DNA from: Apophysomyces variabilis
Lineage: Eukaryota > Mucoromycota > Mucoromycetes > Mucorales > Mucoraceae
Reading direction: 5' to 3'
Length of the DNA stretch: 29,692 nt
NCBI GenBank assembly: GCA_002749535.1
Contig: MZZL01000135.1
Span: 38,262-67,953 of the forward strand
Under the pieces are notes generated by a model. That model saw only the letters and a list, made by a program, of their open reading frames with translations, did not search any database and was not told the origin of the DNA. This document shows positions 9,401 through 19,519 of the stretch, in pieces (position 1 is the stretch's first letter; each line of letters begins with the position of its first letter). Made by a program: the position numbers and the translations under genes.

Positions 9401-9630
9401 CACTGCTTTTAGAGCATATTAGCTACTTTAGCATGTTCACTACTTTTAGAGTGGATTTACTACTTTCAGTGTAGCTTTCACTATTTTTAGAGTAGACTCA
9501 CTACTTTTAGTATGCACTTTACTACTTTTAGTGAGAAATTCACTACTTTTAATGATTTTACTACTTTTAGTGCGTTTTCACTACTTTTAGTGCGTTTTTA
9601 CTACTTTTAGTAAGGTCTGTGACCATAGTG
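9401..9630 (+). repeat. CACTA-1 terminus and transposase-side subterminal array
   Basis: About nine units of CACTACTTTTAGTG or close variants are spaced roughly 20-25 bp apart with variable spacers. They end in GACCATAGTG at 9621-9630. The unit is the reverse of the ACTAAAAGTAG motif at the other end, but spacing and spacers differ, so the two ends are distinguishable. Confidence 0.88.
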
Positions 9631-9633
9631 AAT
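9631..9633 (+). repeat. target-site duplication of CACTA-1, right (AAT)
   Basis: AAT immediately follows the terminal TAGTG and matches 2695-2697. Confidence 0.85.
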
Positions 9634-9675
9634 TAAGATCTACCTATTTATGACCTATCTATTTCAAGCTTTATG

Positions 9676-9741
9676 GGCAGGCCATAACTGGGCTAAGCCA
9701 CTATATCAACTTATGACCTACTAGGCCACCATATCTAGGCC
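9676..9741 (-). repeat. GGCCTA-rich inverted repeat, right arm
   Basis: Imperfect reverse complement of 2580-2645. See the left arm. Confidence 0.65.
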
Positions 9742-9822
9742 ATTTCTTAGACTGATGCCTGATAGTCCAGTAATATATAAGCTAGGTCCTGGATTATTCC
9801 AGCCTAGTTACAAGCTCTAATT

Positions 9823-9914
9823 AGTTATTTAACATTGGGATCAATGTTTGAAATCAATTGAGTAATAAGTTTTATTAGGAATCAGATTAAACATTGTTTT
9901 AGTTGACTGGGCTT
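9823..9914 (+). repeat. 92-bp direct repeat, right copy
   Basis: Same length and orientation as 2475-2566. Its last base is followed directly by CACTGCAG, where the left copy instead continues into the GGCCTA-rich arm. This suggests a further insertion at 9915. Confidence 0.8.
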
Positions 9915-10100
9915 CACTGCAGTCAAAAAGAGATTCTACCATCAGTAGAAACTTGGTAGAATCTCAGATTCTACCACCTTTTCACCACCTTTCTACTGCT
10001 TTTCCACTATATGGTAGAATCTCTTCAAAGGTTTATGGAATATACCTTCCACTACCTTTTTTACCACCTTTCTACCACCTTCCTAAGTTCAACAATTGGA
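9915..10100 (+). repeat. terminus of a CACTGCAG-type element, copy 1
   Basis: CACTGCAGTCAAAAAG at the edge is followed by repeated TGGTAGAATCT / AGATTCTACCA and CCACCTTTCTACC motifs, which alternate in orientation. The layout (CACT terminus plus short inverted subterminal repeats) is that of a CACTA-like end, but of a family different from CACTA-1 and CACTA-2. I found no matching opposite end in the window. Confidence 0.5.
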
Positions 10101-10413
10101 TGAACTGCTATATGACAGAGACCATTATATTGATGTTATTGGATCAAGTAGTATGCATTAGAGGCTAACGTTTTAGTTTCATTCAATCATATTTCTTTAT
10201 TCAAGCACTTTTTATTAGATTAATTTGCCTACAATGATACATTCTATTAAAGCTACTAATTTTTATCTAGTTTATCTGATTGGATGTTCTCTTTGTTATG
10301 TACATTATTTTAGCCATTAAGATACACTTCTTTATCATATACAAAGATGCTTCTTTAGCTATATATATAGAAAAAAAACAGACACTTTTATTTCTTGGAG
10401 CTATATAGTATAA

Positions 10414-10512
10414 CACTGCAGTTAAAGGGTGATTCTACTACCTTTACACCATATAGTAGAATCTCTAGTTCCACCCACTTTCCACTTAGGTGGTAGAATT
10501 TCTTATATTACC
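10414..10512 (+). repeat. terminus of a CACTGCAG-type element, copy 2
   Basis: CACTGCAGTTAAAGGG followed by GATTCTACTACC, TAGTAGAATCTC and GGTGGTAGAAT. It has the same orientation and motif set as 9915-10100, about 500 bp away, so it is a second left end rather than the partner end. Confidence 0.5.
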
Positions 10513-10718
10513 ATATTTTTCTCTCCTCTCAAACGCTGTTACTGTAGCAGACATGTATACAAAATTAAGTTACCACAGCAAAACTAGTGTATTTATATTT
10601 CCTAAGAACTGTATAATTATTTATATTATGCGCTTCTAATATAGTTTCTTTTTTTTTACAGAGTTATTTGCATTTTCCTTTTATTCATTCTTTTCTTTTG
10701 CAAACTTTTTCCTCTATA
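10513..10718. other. AT-rich non-coding sequence
   Basis: T-rich and without any ORF or repeat I can identify, apart from its position beside the CACTGCAG termini. Confidence 0.3.
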
Positions 10719-11069
10719 CCATTTTTTGTTTCATAGTGTTTTACCACTTCTTCATCAAAAAACTCACTTTGAAAACGTTATTAGTATATGATCCTAATAA
10801 TATGCAACCTTGATCTAAAAGTATACTCTTTGCTAGTAAGCTTTTATCTTTATTTTATAGCATCTCATTCTTTTTTTCTTTTGATAGCTAGAATGATCAC
10901 TACGTTATAGAAGAGCTTGCTTCTTACTTTTAATAAGGTATTTTGATTGATTGACCTAAATGTAACTAATCTTGACTTTTTGATTATTATATAGAGTAGC
11001 TTTCGTTTCTTAACAAAATGGAAACAGAGAAAGATGACATACTTTTTAATGGTACAGATACTTTTTTAC
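10719..11069 (+). repeat. 351-bp duplicated segment, first copy (left of N)
   Basis: From CCATTTTTTG to CTTTTTTAC, repeated at 11071-11421 directly after the single N at 11070. The first 250 bp appear identical and the last 100 bp differ by about seven changes. It is probably an unmerged contig overlap. No gene is seen in it. Confidence 0.85.
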
Positions 11070-11070
11070 N
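11070..11070. other. assembly gap (single N)
   Basis: One N sits exactly between two copies of the same 351-bp segment, so the junction is a scaffold join and not reliable sequence. Confidence 0.9.
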
Positions 11071-11421
11071 CCATTTTTTGTTTCATAGTGTTTTACCACT
11101 TCTTCATCAAAAAACTCACTTTGAAAACGTTATTAGTATATGATCCTAATAATATGCAACCTTGATCTAAAAGTATACTCTTTGCTAGTAAGCTTTTATC
11201 TTTATTTTATAGCATCTCATTCTTTTTTTCTTTTGATAGCTAGAATGATCACTACGTTATAGAAGAGCTTGCTTCTTACTTTTAATAAGGTATTTTGATT
11301 GATTGACCTAAATGTAACTAATCTTAACTTTTTAATTATTATATAGAGTAGCTTTCATTTTTTAACAAAATGGAAACAGAGAAAGATAACATACTTTTTA
11401 ATAATACAGATACTTTTTTAT
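11071..11421 (+). repeat. 351-bp duplicated segment, second copy (right of N)
   Basis: Second copy of 10719-11069. Relative to the first copy, the changes in the last 100 bp are nearly all G to A (for example CTTGAC to CTTAAC, GATGAC to GATAAC, ATGGTA to ATAATA), plus one C to T. Confidence 0.85.
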
Positions 11422-11527
11422 ATTATAATTTAATTACTTGGCAAGGTAACTTTTTGTAGGCCTATATGTAATACTGCCATTCATTATTGCATGCTAGCTT
11501 AGGTATGCTACTATGTGTTAGCTTTTA

Positions 11528-12386
11528 CACTATGGTAACAGGGTTTACTAAAAGTAGAGAAAATCTCTAAAAGTAGGGATCCCTATTTTTGTCAAATAGT
11601 GAAAAAGAGAGAAAAGTAGTGATCACTAAAAGTAGGGAAATTTCACTAAAAGTAGTGATCACTAAAAGTAGGGAAAGTTCATTTAAAGTAGGGATCTCTA
11701 TTTTTGTAAAATAGTAAAAAAGAGAGAAAAGTAATGATCACTGAAAGTAAGGAAATTTCACTTAAAGTAGTGATCACTCACATTAGAGAAAGTAGTGAAA
11801 AGTAATGATAACAAGTAATAGTTTTTATTAGATAAAACGACCCCTGCATTTACACAAATAATAATATACACCTAATGTATCTTTCTACTTTACTGCACTT
11901 ACCAAATGTTAAAGGAAGCTGTAACAAATACTATATCCTATAATCACGCACCTGCTTTAATATACCAGAGTGATAAAGAACTACAATCATGTGCTTTGGC
12001 CATATAATAAGCGCGTGAACAGAACAATAGTTTTCAGTAAACAAGGAGTATAGCCTAATACAGTAAGTAAGAAAAAGATTCAAAATATAAACGTCGTTAT
12101 TACCAATATGAGAATGATAAAGATAACTAGACCCAGAAACTAAAAAAAAAAGAGAAAAAACTAAGAGGCTATTGTTATGAATGAAGAAACACTTACAATA
12201 AAATAAATGATAAGAAAAGATCAACAAAGCTAAACTTGGGTGGTAAGTATAAAGTAGGTAATGGAACTAGTTGATTTATCTAAATGAGTGCTTGAACATA
12301 AGTGATATGCAATTGTCAGAAGTTGTTTTGGTTAGCTACATAGGAAGGAGACAAAGGTTAAAGCAATGAAAAGGAATAACAATAAT
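11528..12386 (+). mobile_element. orphan CACTA end, ORF A-side type
   Basis: It begins CACTATGGTAACAGGGTT and continues with palindromic units of the type AAAGTAGTGATCACTAAAAGTAGGG and CTATTTTTGT. The unit set matches the right end of CACTA-2 (23976-24239, reversed). Similarity continues inward through TTTTATTAGATAAAA and ACTTACC (minus-strand donor) into unique sequence. It therefore belongs to the CACTA-2 family, ORF A side, but stops at 12386 where CACTA-2 begins, before reaching any ORF A sequence. No target duplication can be paired. Confidence 0.7.
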
Positions 12387-12645
12387 CACTACAGTAACAG
12401 GATTCATTTAAAGTAGGGAAAGTCTACTGAAAGTAGTGAAAGTCCATTGAAAACAGTGAAAGTCCATTGAAAGTAGGGAAGCGCTCACTTAAAGTAGTGG
12501 AACTCCACTGAAAGTAGGGAAAGGTTCACTTAAAGTAGAGAAGATTCACTGAAAATAGGGAAGGTCCACTGAAAGTAGTGAAAGTTCACTGAAAATAGGG
12601 AAATGCTCACTTAAAGTAGTGGAACTCCACTGATATTAGGGATCC
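12387..12645 (-). repeat. CACTA-2 terminus and transposase-side array
   Basis: Units such as TCACTGAAAGTAGTGAAAGT, ACTTAAAGTAGTGGAACTC and CACTGAAAATAGGGAA repeat about every 20-30 bp. A longer block containing GCTCACTTAAAGTAGTGGAACTCCACTGA occurs twice (about 12482 and 12605). This is the counterpart of 9401-9630. Confidence 0.82.
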
Positions 12646-13206
12646 TTAGTAATGTTTGCAAAGTCATTCAGAAGACTGCATATTCATATGACAGGTGACA
12701 ACTCAATTAGTTGAAAGCATTACTCTTTTCCTTTTTGATCTGGATTCGACATGCCCAAAAACTAAACTTGGCTCACTTCTGCTCTTACAGGTACCATATA
12801 CTCTCAACGTCAGTAGCTAGCTACTGGTAGTAACCCTTTGCAGAAGATAACTGATAAGCTGATAACTATAGTTGACTTTGGCATGCTGTGTATACCAGTG
12901 CTGCATAAGATTCTCTAAAATGATAACGTTGACAAACTGTAGTTAAAGCAAACATACTGATTACTAGGACTTAAAACGATAATGGGCAGTTTTGTCAGAA
13001 GTAAGTTTTATGAAACAAAGATGTTCAAGCAATGTCTAATCTATAAATTCTATACAGTAAAGAAAAACAAAGAAGAGAAATGGAAATTTTTGGGGGTTAA
13101 GAAAAGGACAGCAAATGAAAAAAGTAAACAAGGAGAAACAAAACAAGAGACCCAAGAGGGGGGAAGAGAGTGAAAAATATAGGAATACAGAAGAAAAAAA
13201 AAGTAA
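12646..13206 (-). other. 3' flank of CACTA-2 transposase
   Basis: Non-coding. On the minus strand it starts with a pyrimidine-rich tract (13205-13055) directly after the transposase stop, as in CACTA-1. Nothing else is recognisable. Confidence 0.45.
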
Positions 13207-16200
13207 CTACCCTAAAGAAGCAGGGTTTCTAAACTTGACCGTCTGGTTCATCTTGCCATAAGGCCAAATGACGTGGAAGCAGTTGTTCGAATCAAGGCTT
13301 TGCACCAGTCCAGCTGTGCTTGTCAATCCATCAACGTCAACCACCCTCAAGACCCCTCTGTCAGACGTGGTTCTAGAAAGCACTGGGAAGTAATTGCTTT
13401 GCTGATTCACGTTCTTATAGAAACAGACAACTGCAAGAATTCATCTGTCTCCCTGATGCTGGTGGTATACATAGAACTGAGTCTCCCCAAGGAACATCTC
13501 GTGAATCTCATGGCCAGCGTTGCTAAGGCAATCAAGTTCAGACCTGTAAATCGCCCATCCAATAACATACAACTGAAACTTACATTATCCTGGTGATTTC
13601 ATACAATGCCAACGAATTGCATCAGCTAGAGTCATGGCGGTTATCATGAAGCTTGCTAGAATAAACACAACTGTCCTTCCATACACGGCCTGACACAAGA
13701 AACTGGGAATGCAGTTCTGGAATGACACTGCAAGGAGTTGCTGCAGATGTGAATTTGCCTTGGCTGATCCAGAAAGCAGCAAGCAGATTGTAGAATATAT
13801 GCCCGTTAACGCCAACGGCTCCTTGGAAGTTTTGCACGTCAGTTTCTTTATGGTAAGGCTTCCAGATTTGAGGTTCAGTTGAACCTAGTCTTGCAGCAAG
13901 ATATGAGAGCTCATCGTATGCTACAGTTTCCTGCAGTTGTGGATGAACCCTCTCCAAGAAGTGGAAGGCAGCAATTCTCTTCACAATGTTGCTGGCGTTA
14001 GTTCCTAGTGCTGACATGGAATGGATCATTTTCTTATACAAACCGTTAGTGCGTTCCATACACCTTGCAGAGATTGCACGGAAAGGACCAAGGTTGCACA
14101 TAGTGGAAGCGATGTGGCAAAGGTAATGCTGGGTAATGGTAAACACTGGAGGCTTGAGAGTGGCATTGTTGTTACTGTACTTTTGAAGCAAGAAAGTTTG
14201 CCAGTTTGCAATGTTCCTTACAAAAGTAAAAGGTCAGTTTATGTTTTTATATCTTTTGTATTACTTACCTCTCAATAACATCTAGGTCTGAATCAGTATA
14301 CGTCCACTGCAGACACAACTGGCAAGTGACAACAAGATCCATCACAGCTTTATAGGTCTCTTCTTCTTCTAAACCTTCCACTACCACCGTTGGCACAGCA
14401 TACAACAAAAAGTCCAGCCAATCAACCGCCCTGTAATGGCCCATGTTTGTTGCAATGTTTTTCCAACAGCTTTGGAACGCAACAGGGATTGTTTGACAGG
14501 ATCGTTCTATGGCCTCACCAATTGCACAGCATGTATTTCAATTCTTGAGAGCGAATGGATACCGTGCAATGATGTTCCAATGCTTATCCAGTTTGTTGCA
14601 ACTGAACTTCTCCTTGTCATTTATGAGCATGCTCCAAAGCAATCTTCCTAATCCATGTCCCAACAGATGCATCTCATCCAAACCAAAGAAATATGCACCT
14701 GTAAACGTGCTCAACGATGTGAATGGAACTGGTGCTTTGATACCTTGTTCCTGTTAAGCGTAAGTAATAATTGAAAAAGTTTTTTAGTATATAACGTATG
14801 ACTTGTGATAGGATCTATCTCACATACTATATCACCTTGAGCAAATTGTTCCCATGGACGTCTTTGGAAGGGTAGTGACAGATCAGGGATGAAGTATATA
14901 CCGCTGGTTTTTTTTCCTCTGATGAGGCACTGCCGGCAACCATAGTAAGAGGAAAAGCTAGTATGGTTGCAGAGGCTGGCAACCGCAGGGATGTCACCAG
15001 TGGCAAGAAGTAAATGGACTTTTGCGGCAATCTCACTACCATCAGGAGTTTTAACGACCAAGCCATTGCGTTCAAGGTCTTGCAGCTCATGAAGGAACGG
15101 CCAAAGAAAGGACCAGATACTCTTTGGGGCGCTTGGACCTGGCATGATGCCCAACTGAAGCATGTTGCAGTTCTCATAGCTGAAAAGGCAAGGCAACTTG
15201 ATTAGTTTCATCATGCAAATTTATTTAACGTTACCATTCAGAGGGGTCAAAGTTGAGAACCACTAGGTGCATTATCATCAATGAGGTGTTGCTGCTATTA
15301 AAAGGTTGGAAACTGTCGACATACAAGGAGAGACCAATGTTGTAGCTTCCCCTCAATAGCTGCTTCTCATTACACAGTGATTCATACACTTGGCCGTCAA
15401 AGAAGTCCATATATGTTCTATCGGCATGCTCATGCAAATGGCGGTAGGAGAGCAACTTATAAGTTTCCTCATCACCCAGCATGAGGGCAAGCTGCTTAGC
15501 AACCAGAAGCATGGTCATGCTTTGCACTGGCTTCTTAATGACCTCGCTATTCAACTGACGTTTATTCAACTCTGTATAACGTGCTTTGCCGCAGTGTGGA
15601 CACTTTGTCATGTCATCATGGCTCATATACAGAACGCAACCTTCTAGACAAACGTTGTATATCTTTGGCTCAACGTGATAAGCGTCCTTTACCAATTGTT
15701 CAGACAAATAATAGCTCAGAAGTGGTAAATGCATCATGCTTTGATCTATGTCCATTGGTAAGAACATTTAAACAGAATTAGAAAAAGACACACGTACCTG
15801 ATTGCACAACGTTTAGGAATTCGTTGAAGATCTTTACAATATCATTGTATGCTTTACATGAAACGTTGGATGAAACTGCTGTCTTGAACAGCTTTATGCT
15901 GAAGCATTCTGTATGGGTCCATTGAGCAGTGCATTTATACTCGATTATGCGGGGATGATTCTTGACCGATTCTGCATAGAGTTCTATGGGATCAAAGTAA
16001 TGGTCGACTATTGCATCTTTTAGTAAGATACCACTGCTGTCAGTCTACTTACAATTATTGGTTTCTATTGCTCTCTCTATTTCATCAAGAACTTCAGATG
16101 AAAAGTTGATGCAATTGCCTTCTTCAGTTTCTGATTCATTAGATAAAGTCTCATCATCTAAATGATCATCCACCAGAGTGTCCAAGGCTTGAATCCGTTT

Positions 16201-16455
16201 GATTAATGTGGTGTGATCATCGTCAATATCTTCAGTGTAGCTGTCAACATCCTATATAGAAACCAAAGCAAGGTTAGTACATATTATGACTGATCAGTAT
16301 ATACTACTTACCATAGATTTATCGTTGATAGAAACAAGCCTGATCAGATCCTTTTCATGCTTTATGAAATATGCTTTCAGATGACGGTTGTATTTGTTTT
16401 TGTTGGTAAAGGTAATTTTGCAAGTGTTGCATGTAGTGATAGTTGGGAGGGTCAT
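13207..16455 (-). pseudogene. Tnp2-type CACTA transposase, three in-frame TGA (CACTA-2)
   Basis: Model: complement(join(13207..13543, 13584..14216, 14269..14750, 14828..15179, 15235..15745, 15798..16016, 16053..16251, 16312..16455)), 2,877 nt. All splice phases are consistent with the CACTA-1 gene. N-terminal finger C9, C12, H25, H33; cysteine knuckle C220, C224, C236, C239; YVDSFQPF with D331; TGDIPA with D420; CRQC at 439-442; LDEMHLLGHG with D500/E501. This order is that of Tnp2/Transposase_21 proteins (family knowledge), so D331, D420 and D500 or E501 are the likely metal ligands. The only defects are TGA codons at 14538-14540, 13622-13624 and 13441-13443 (plus coordinates). Arg stands opposite the last two in the CACTA-1 copy. 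It ends in TAG. It is less decayed than CACTA-1 but not functional as read. Confidence 0.9.
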
Positions 16456-16828
16456 GGTAGATAGGTACAGTAATCTCAAGAAAAAAAATAAAGGTAAGAT
16501 ACAAGAAACGATTAAAACAAAGAGGGCTTATATATATGCATTTATTGTAGGAAGATTTTTTTAAACAAGACATCAAATTTATGTTAGATAAGATGATCAT
16601 TCTTGAACAAGACATCAGATCTAGGTTGGATAAGGTGATCGTTGTATAATAGCATTATGGAATGATAGATCAATTGCACCATCTTTGGACATTGAAAGAT
16701 CTACTTGCAGTGTATTGCCTATGCTGCATGTGTAACAAAAAGCAATTACTGATTTTGATACTGCCATCATCTATCTCTGCCTGTGCCTTCGATAGATCGC
16801 TTTTCTATATTTGGAACGTCATCAATAT
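16456..16828 (-). promoter_or_regulatory. CACTA-2 divergent promoter, transposase half
   Basis: On the minus strand, TATATATAAG (16527-16536) lies about 75 bp before the transposase ATG. A repeated motif of the type ATCAGATCTAGGTTGGATAAGGTGATC / ATCAAATTTATGTTAGATAAGATGATC occurs at about 16570 and 16614. The other half of this intergenic region is at 21932-22258, beyond the hAT insertion. Confidence 0.55.
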
Positions 16829-16836
16829 AGTACGAC
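16829..16836 (+). repeat. 8-bp target-site duplication of hAT element, left
   Basis: AGTACGAC immediately precedes TAGGGATC and is identical to 21924-21931. Eight base pairs is the hallmark length for hAT elements. Confidence 0.95.
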
Positions 16837-16844
16837 TAGGGATC

Positions 16845-17308
16845 TTCACAGGTTGGGTTGGGTCGGGTTGAAGGTCAACCTGTATCTGATCCATTTATAA
16901 ATGGATAACCTATATCCAACCCGTTTATATGAGGCAGGTTGACAGGTCGGGTATGGGTCAACCAATAGTATTTAAGGATACAAATATGGTTAAGCACTTT
17001 GACGTTTGTGTGATAAAAAGTATGTTGTAAAACGCAGCAATAGTTTATTTGTAGCCTTGCAAAATATAGCAGAAACAAGTAAGGAAAAAAGAAGGGAATT
17101 TTTTTTGTGAATTAAAGTGGTAATGTCATATGATGGTATGATGTTGTAATGGTGCAATGGCATCTGTTGAAAGGACGGTCAAAGTAAAAGAAGTGTATTT
17201 ATTTTCCAACAAAGGTTTTAAAGCAAGGCATAAGAGAGAAAGGTGTCAAAGTAAAAATAAAAGCAAAGGGGACAGAATTTTTTGGGGACTGTAAAAAGCT
17301 TTCTTGTT
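16845..17308 (-). other. hAT left subterminal region and transposase 3' flank
   Basis: 16851-16965 is rich in GGGTCGGGTTGA, AACCTGTAT and CAACCCG blocks that alternate in orientation. 16980-17308 is AT-rich and non-coding and follows the transposase stop on the minus strand. Confidence 0.6.
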
Positions 17309-17564
17309 TTATTTTTCTTCACAAAAACTTTTTTCTTGGCCGTTTAACGCCTTTTGCCAAGAGTCAACCAACACTAGTTGCTGAAGTGATTCCTGCGACA
17401 AACGATTGCGTTCAAATGGTATAAAAAACTTTGCTCGTGAAAAGCATCGTTCTGATGGTGCTGATGTTGCTGGCACTGCTAGGTATCGTAACGCCATTTC
17501 AGACAACTCTTTCCACTGCGTGCTATGACTCTTCCAGTACTCCAGTGCTTGCGTTGATTCTGCA

Positions 17565-18257
17565 AACGTCCCTTCTGCAATGTACTCACTCAACTGATCG
17601 CTGGGCGCCTTTGGCTTGAACAATTGAATCTTCTTTTGCAGCATTTCGTTTGATGGCACATTAAGCTTTGGACGAAAAGCTTCTTCCTAAACCGCTTGCA
17701 CCACATGCTTTGATTGCACGATCCATTCCATTGGCCATTCAATGTCACTCCACCATTGGTACTTTGCACGTAGATGAAGAGCTGTTACAATGGAGTAGAC
17801 CGGTGCAGTACTTCTACTGTAATATTCCTTCAACTTGGAATGAGCAAAGTCAGCAGCAAGAGCAATAGTTGGGAACGTCTAACGAACATAAAAGTTAGTA
17901 AGTGTTTGTGCTAGTACTTTTGAACTTGTATTTCTTACCGCCATTTTTTCTTCTTTGTATTTTTCCACATGGTCGAACAACCAGTTATACACAGGTATGG
18001 TACTGTTTATCGTCGGATACAATGCACCAGAGAGTTCTGAAGTAAACGTATCAAAGCCAGAAAGTAGATTCTGAACTTCTTCAACGCACTGCCAATCTTC
18101 TGAAGAAAGTCCATAAGCGGACACTTCGCTTGAGGTTTGCCAAACATCGTTATATGCTTTTTGCTGCTCATGTGCTCTTTGGAGCATCATAAAGGTAGAG
18201 TTCCAGCGTGTCTTGATATCCATGATCAATTCTTTGCTTGCTAGACTGTTGGCAGTA
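17565..18257 (+). repeat. 693-bp perfect duplicate, left of gap
   Basis: From AACGTCCC to GGCAGTA, the same as 18827-19519 in length and, by eye, sequence. The copy ends exactly at the N run. It is interpreted as unmerged contig overlap. Confidence 0.92.
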
Positions 18258-18826
18258 NNNNNNNNNNNNNNNNNNNNNNNNNNNNNNNNNNNNNNNNNNN
18301 NNNNNNNNNNNNNNNNNNNNNNNNNNNNNNNNNNNNNNNNNNNNNNNNNNNNNNNNNNNNNNNNNNNNNNNNNNNNNNNNNNNNNNNNNNNNNNNNNNNN
18401 NNNNNNNNNNNNNNNNNNNNNNNNNNNNNNNNNNNNNNNNNNNNNNNNNNNNNNNNNNNNNNNNNNNNNNNNNNNNNNNNNNNNNNNNNNNNNNNNNNNN
18501 NNNNNNNNNNNNNNNNNNNNNNNNNNNNNNNNNNNNNNNNNNNNNNNNNNNNNNNNNNNNNNNNNNNNNNNNNNNNNNNNNNNNNNNNNNNNNNNNNNNN
18601 NNNNNNNNNNNNNNNNNNNNNNNNNNNNNNNNNNNNNNNNNNNNNNNNNNNNNNNNNNNNNNNNNNNNNNNNNNNNNNNNNNNNNNNNNNNNNNNNNNNN
18701 NNNNNNNNNNNNNNNNNNNNNNNNNNNNNNNNNNNNNNNNNNNNNNNNNNNNNNNNNNNNNNNNNNNNNNNNNNNNNNNNNNNNNNNNNNNNNNNNNNNN
18801 NNNNNNNNNNNNNNNNNNNNNNNNNN
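18258..18826. other. assembly gap (569 N)
   Basis: The run of N is bounded on both sides by ends of the same 693-bp segment. Any ORF drawn across it is meaningless. Confidence 0.97.
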
Positions 18827-19519
18827 AACGTCCCTTCTGCAATGTACTCACTCAACTGATCGCTGGGCGCCTTTGGCTTGAACAATTGAATCTTCTTTTG
18901 CAGCATTTCGTTTGATGGCACATTAAGCTTTGGACGAAAAGCTTCTTCCTAAACCGCTTGCACCACATGCTTTGATTGCACGATCCATTCCATTGGCCAT
19001 TCAATGTCACTCCACCATTGGTACTTTGCACGTAGATGAAGAGCTGTTACAATGGAGTAGACCGGTGCAGTACTTCTACTGTAATATTCCTTCAACTTGG
19101 AATGAGCAAAGTCAGCAGCAAGAGCAATAGTTGGGAACGTCTAACGAACATAAAAGTTAGTAAGTGTTTGTGCTAGTACTTTTGAACTTGTATTTCTTAC
19201 CGCCATTTTTTCTTCTTTGTATTTTTCCACATGGTCGAACAACCAGTTATACACAGGTATGGTACTGTTTATCGTCGGATACAATGCACCAGAGAGTTCT
19301 GAAGTAAACGTATCAAAGCCAGAAAGTAGATTCTGAACTTCTTCAACGCACTGCCAATCTTCTGAAGAAAGTCCATAAGCGGACACTTCGCTTGAGGTTT
19401 GCCAAACATCGTTATATGCTTTTTGCTGCTCATGTGCTCTTTGGAGCATCATAAAGGTAGAGTTCCAGCGTGTCTTGATATCCATGATCAATTCTTTGCT
19501 TGCTAGACTGTTGGCAGTA
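18827..19519 (+). repeat. 693-bp perfect duplicate, right of gap
   Basis: Second copy of 17565-18257. It begins exactly at the end of the N run and then continues into unique transposase sequence. Confidence 0.92.

Larger units (their letters stand above)
2698..9630 (+). mobile_element. CACTA-1: complete CACTA DNA transposon (6,933 bp)
   Basis: The left terminus CACTATGACCATAGGGTC and the right terminus (read inward) CACTATGGTCACAGACC form an imperfect inverted repeat. Both run into ACTAAAAGTAG subterminal repeats, and the element is flanked by the 3-bp duplication AAT. Inside are two divergent genes: ORF A on the minus strand (3904-4741, intact) and a Tnp2-type transposase on the plus strand (5632-8844, eight in-frame stops). 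The transposase with a zinc finger, CACTA ends and 3-bp duplication identify the superfamily. The element is structurally complete but cannot make full-length transposase, so it could move only if supplied in trans. Confidence 0.93.

Noticed and set aside
11931..12227. 98-codon minus-strand ORF in the orphan CACTA end
   Set aside because: Hydrophobic, AT-driven composition, no counterpart in the other ORF A-side ends, no motif.
18168..18921. Long open frames of about 220 codons on both strands across 18213-18921
   Set aside because: They consist almost wholly of N-derived unknown residues over the gap.
19141..19200. In-frame TAG after NFYVR in the hAT transposase
   Set aside because: This TAG is the acceptor of a 60-nt intron (GTAAGA...TTAG with a CTAAC branch site); splicing joins MA to TFPTIA in frame. 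Only the TAG at 17687 is a real internal stop.
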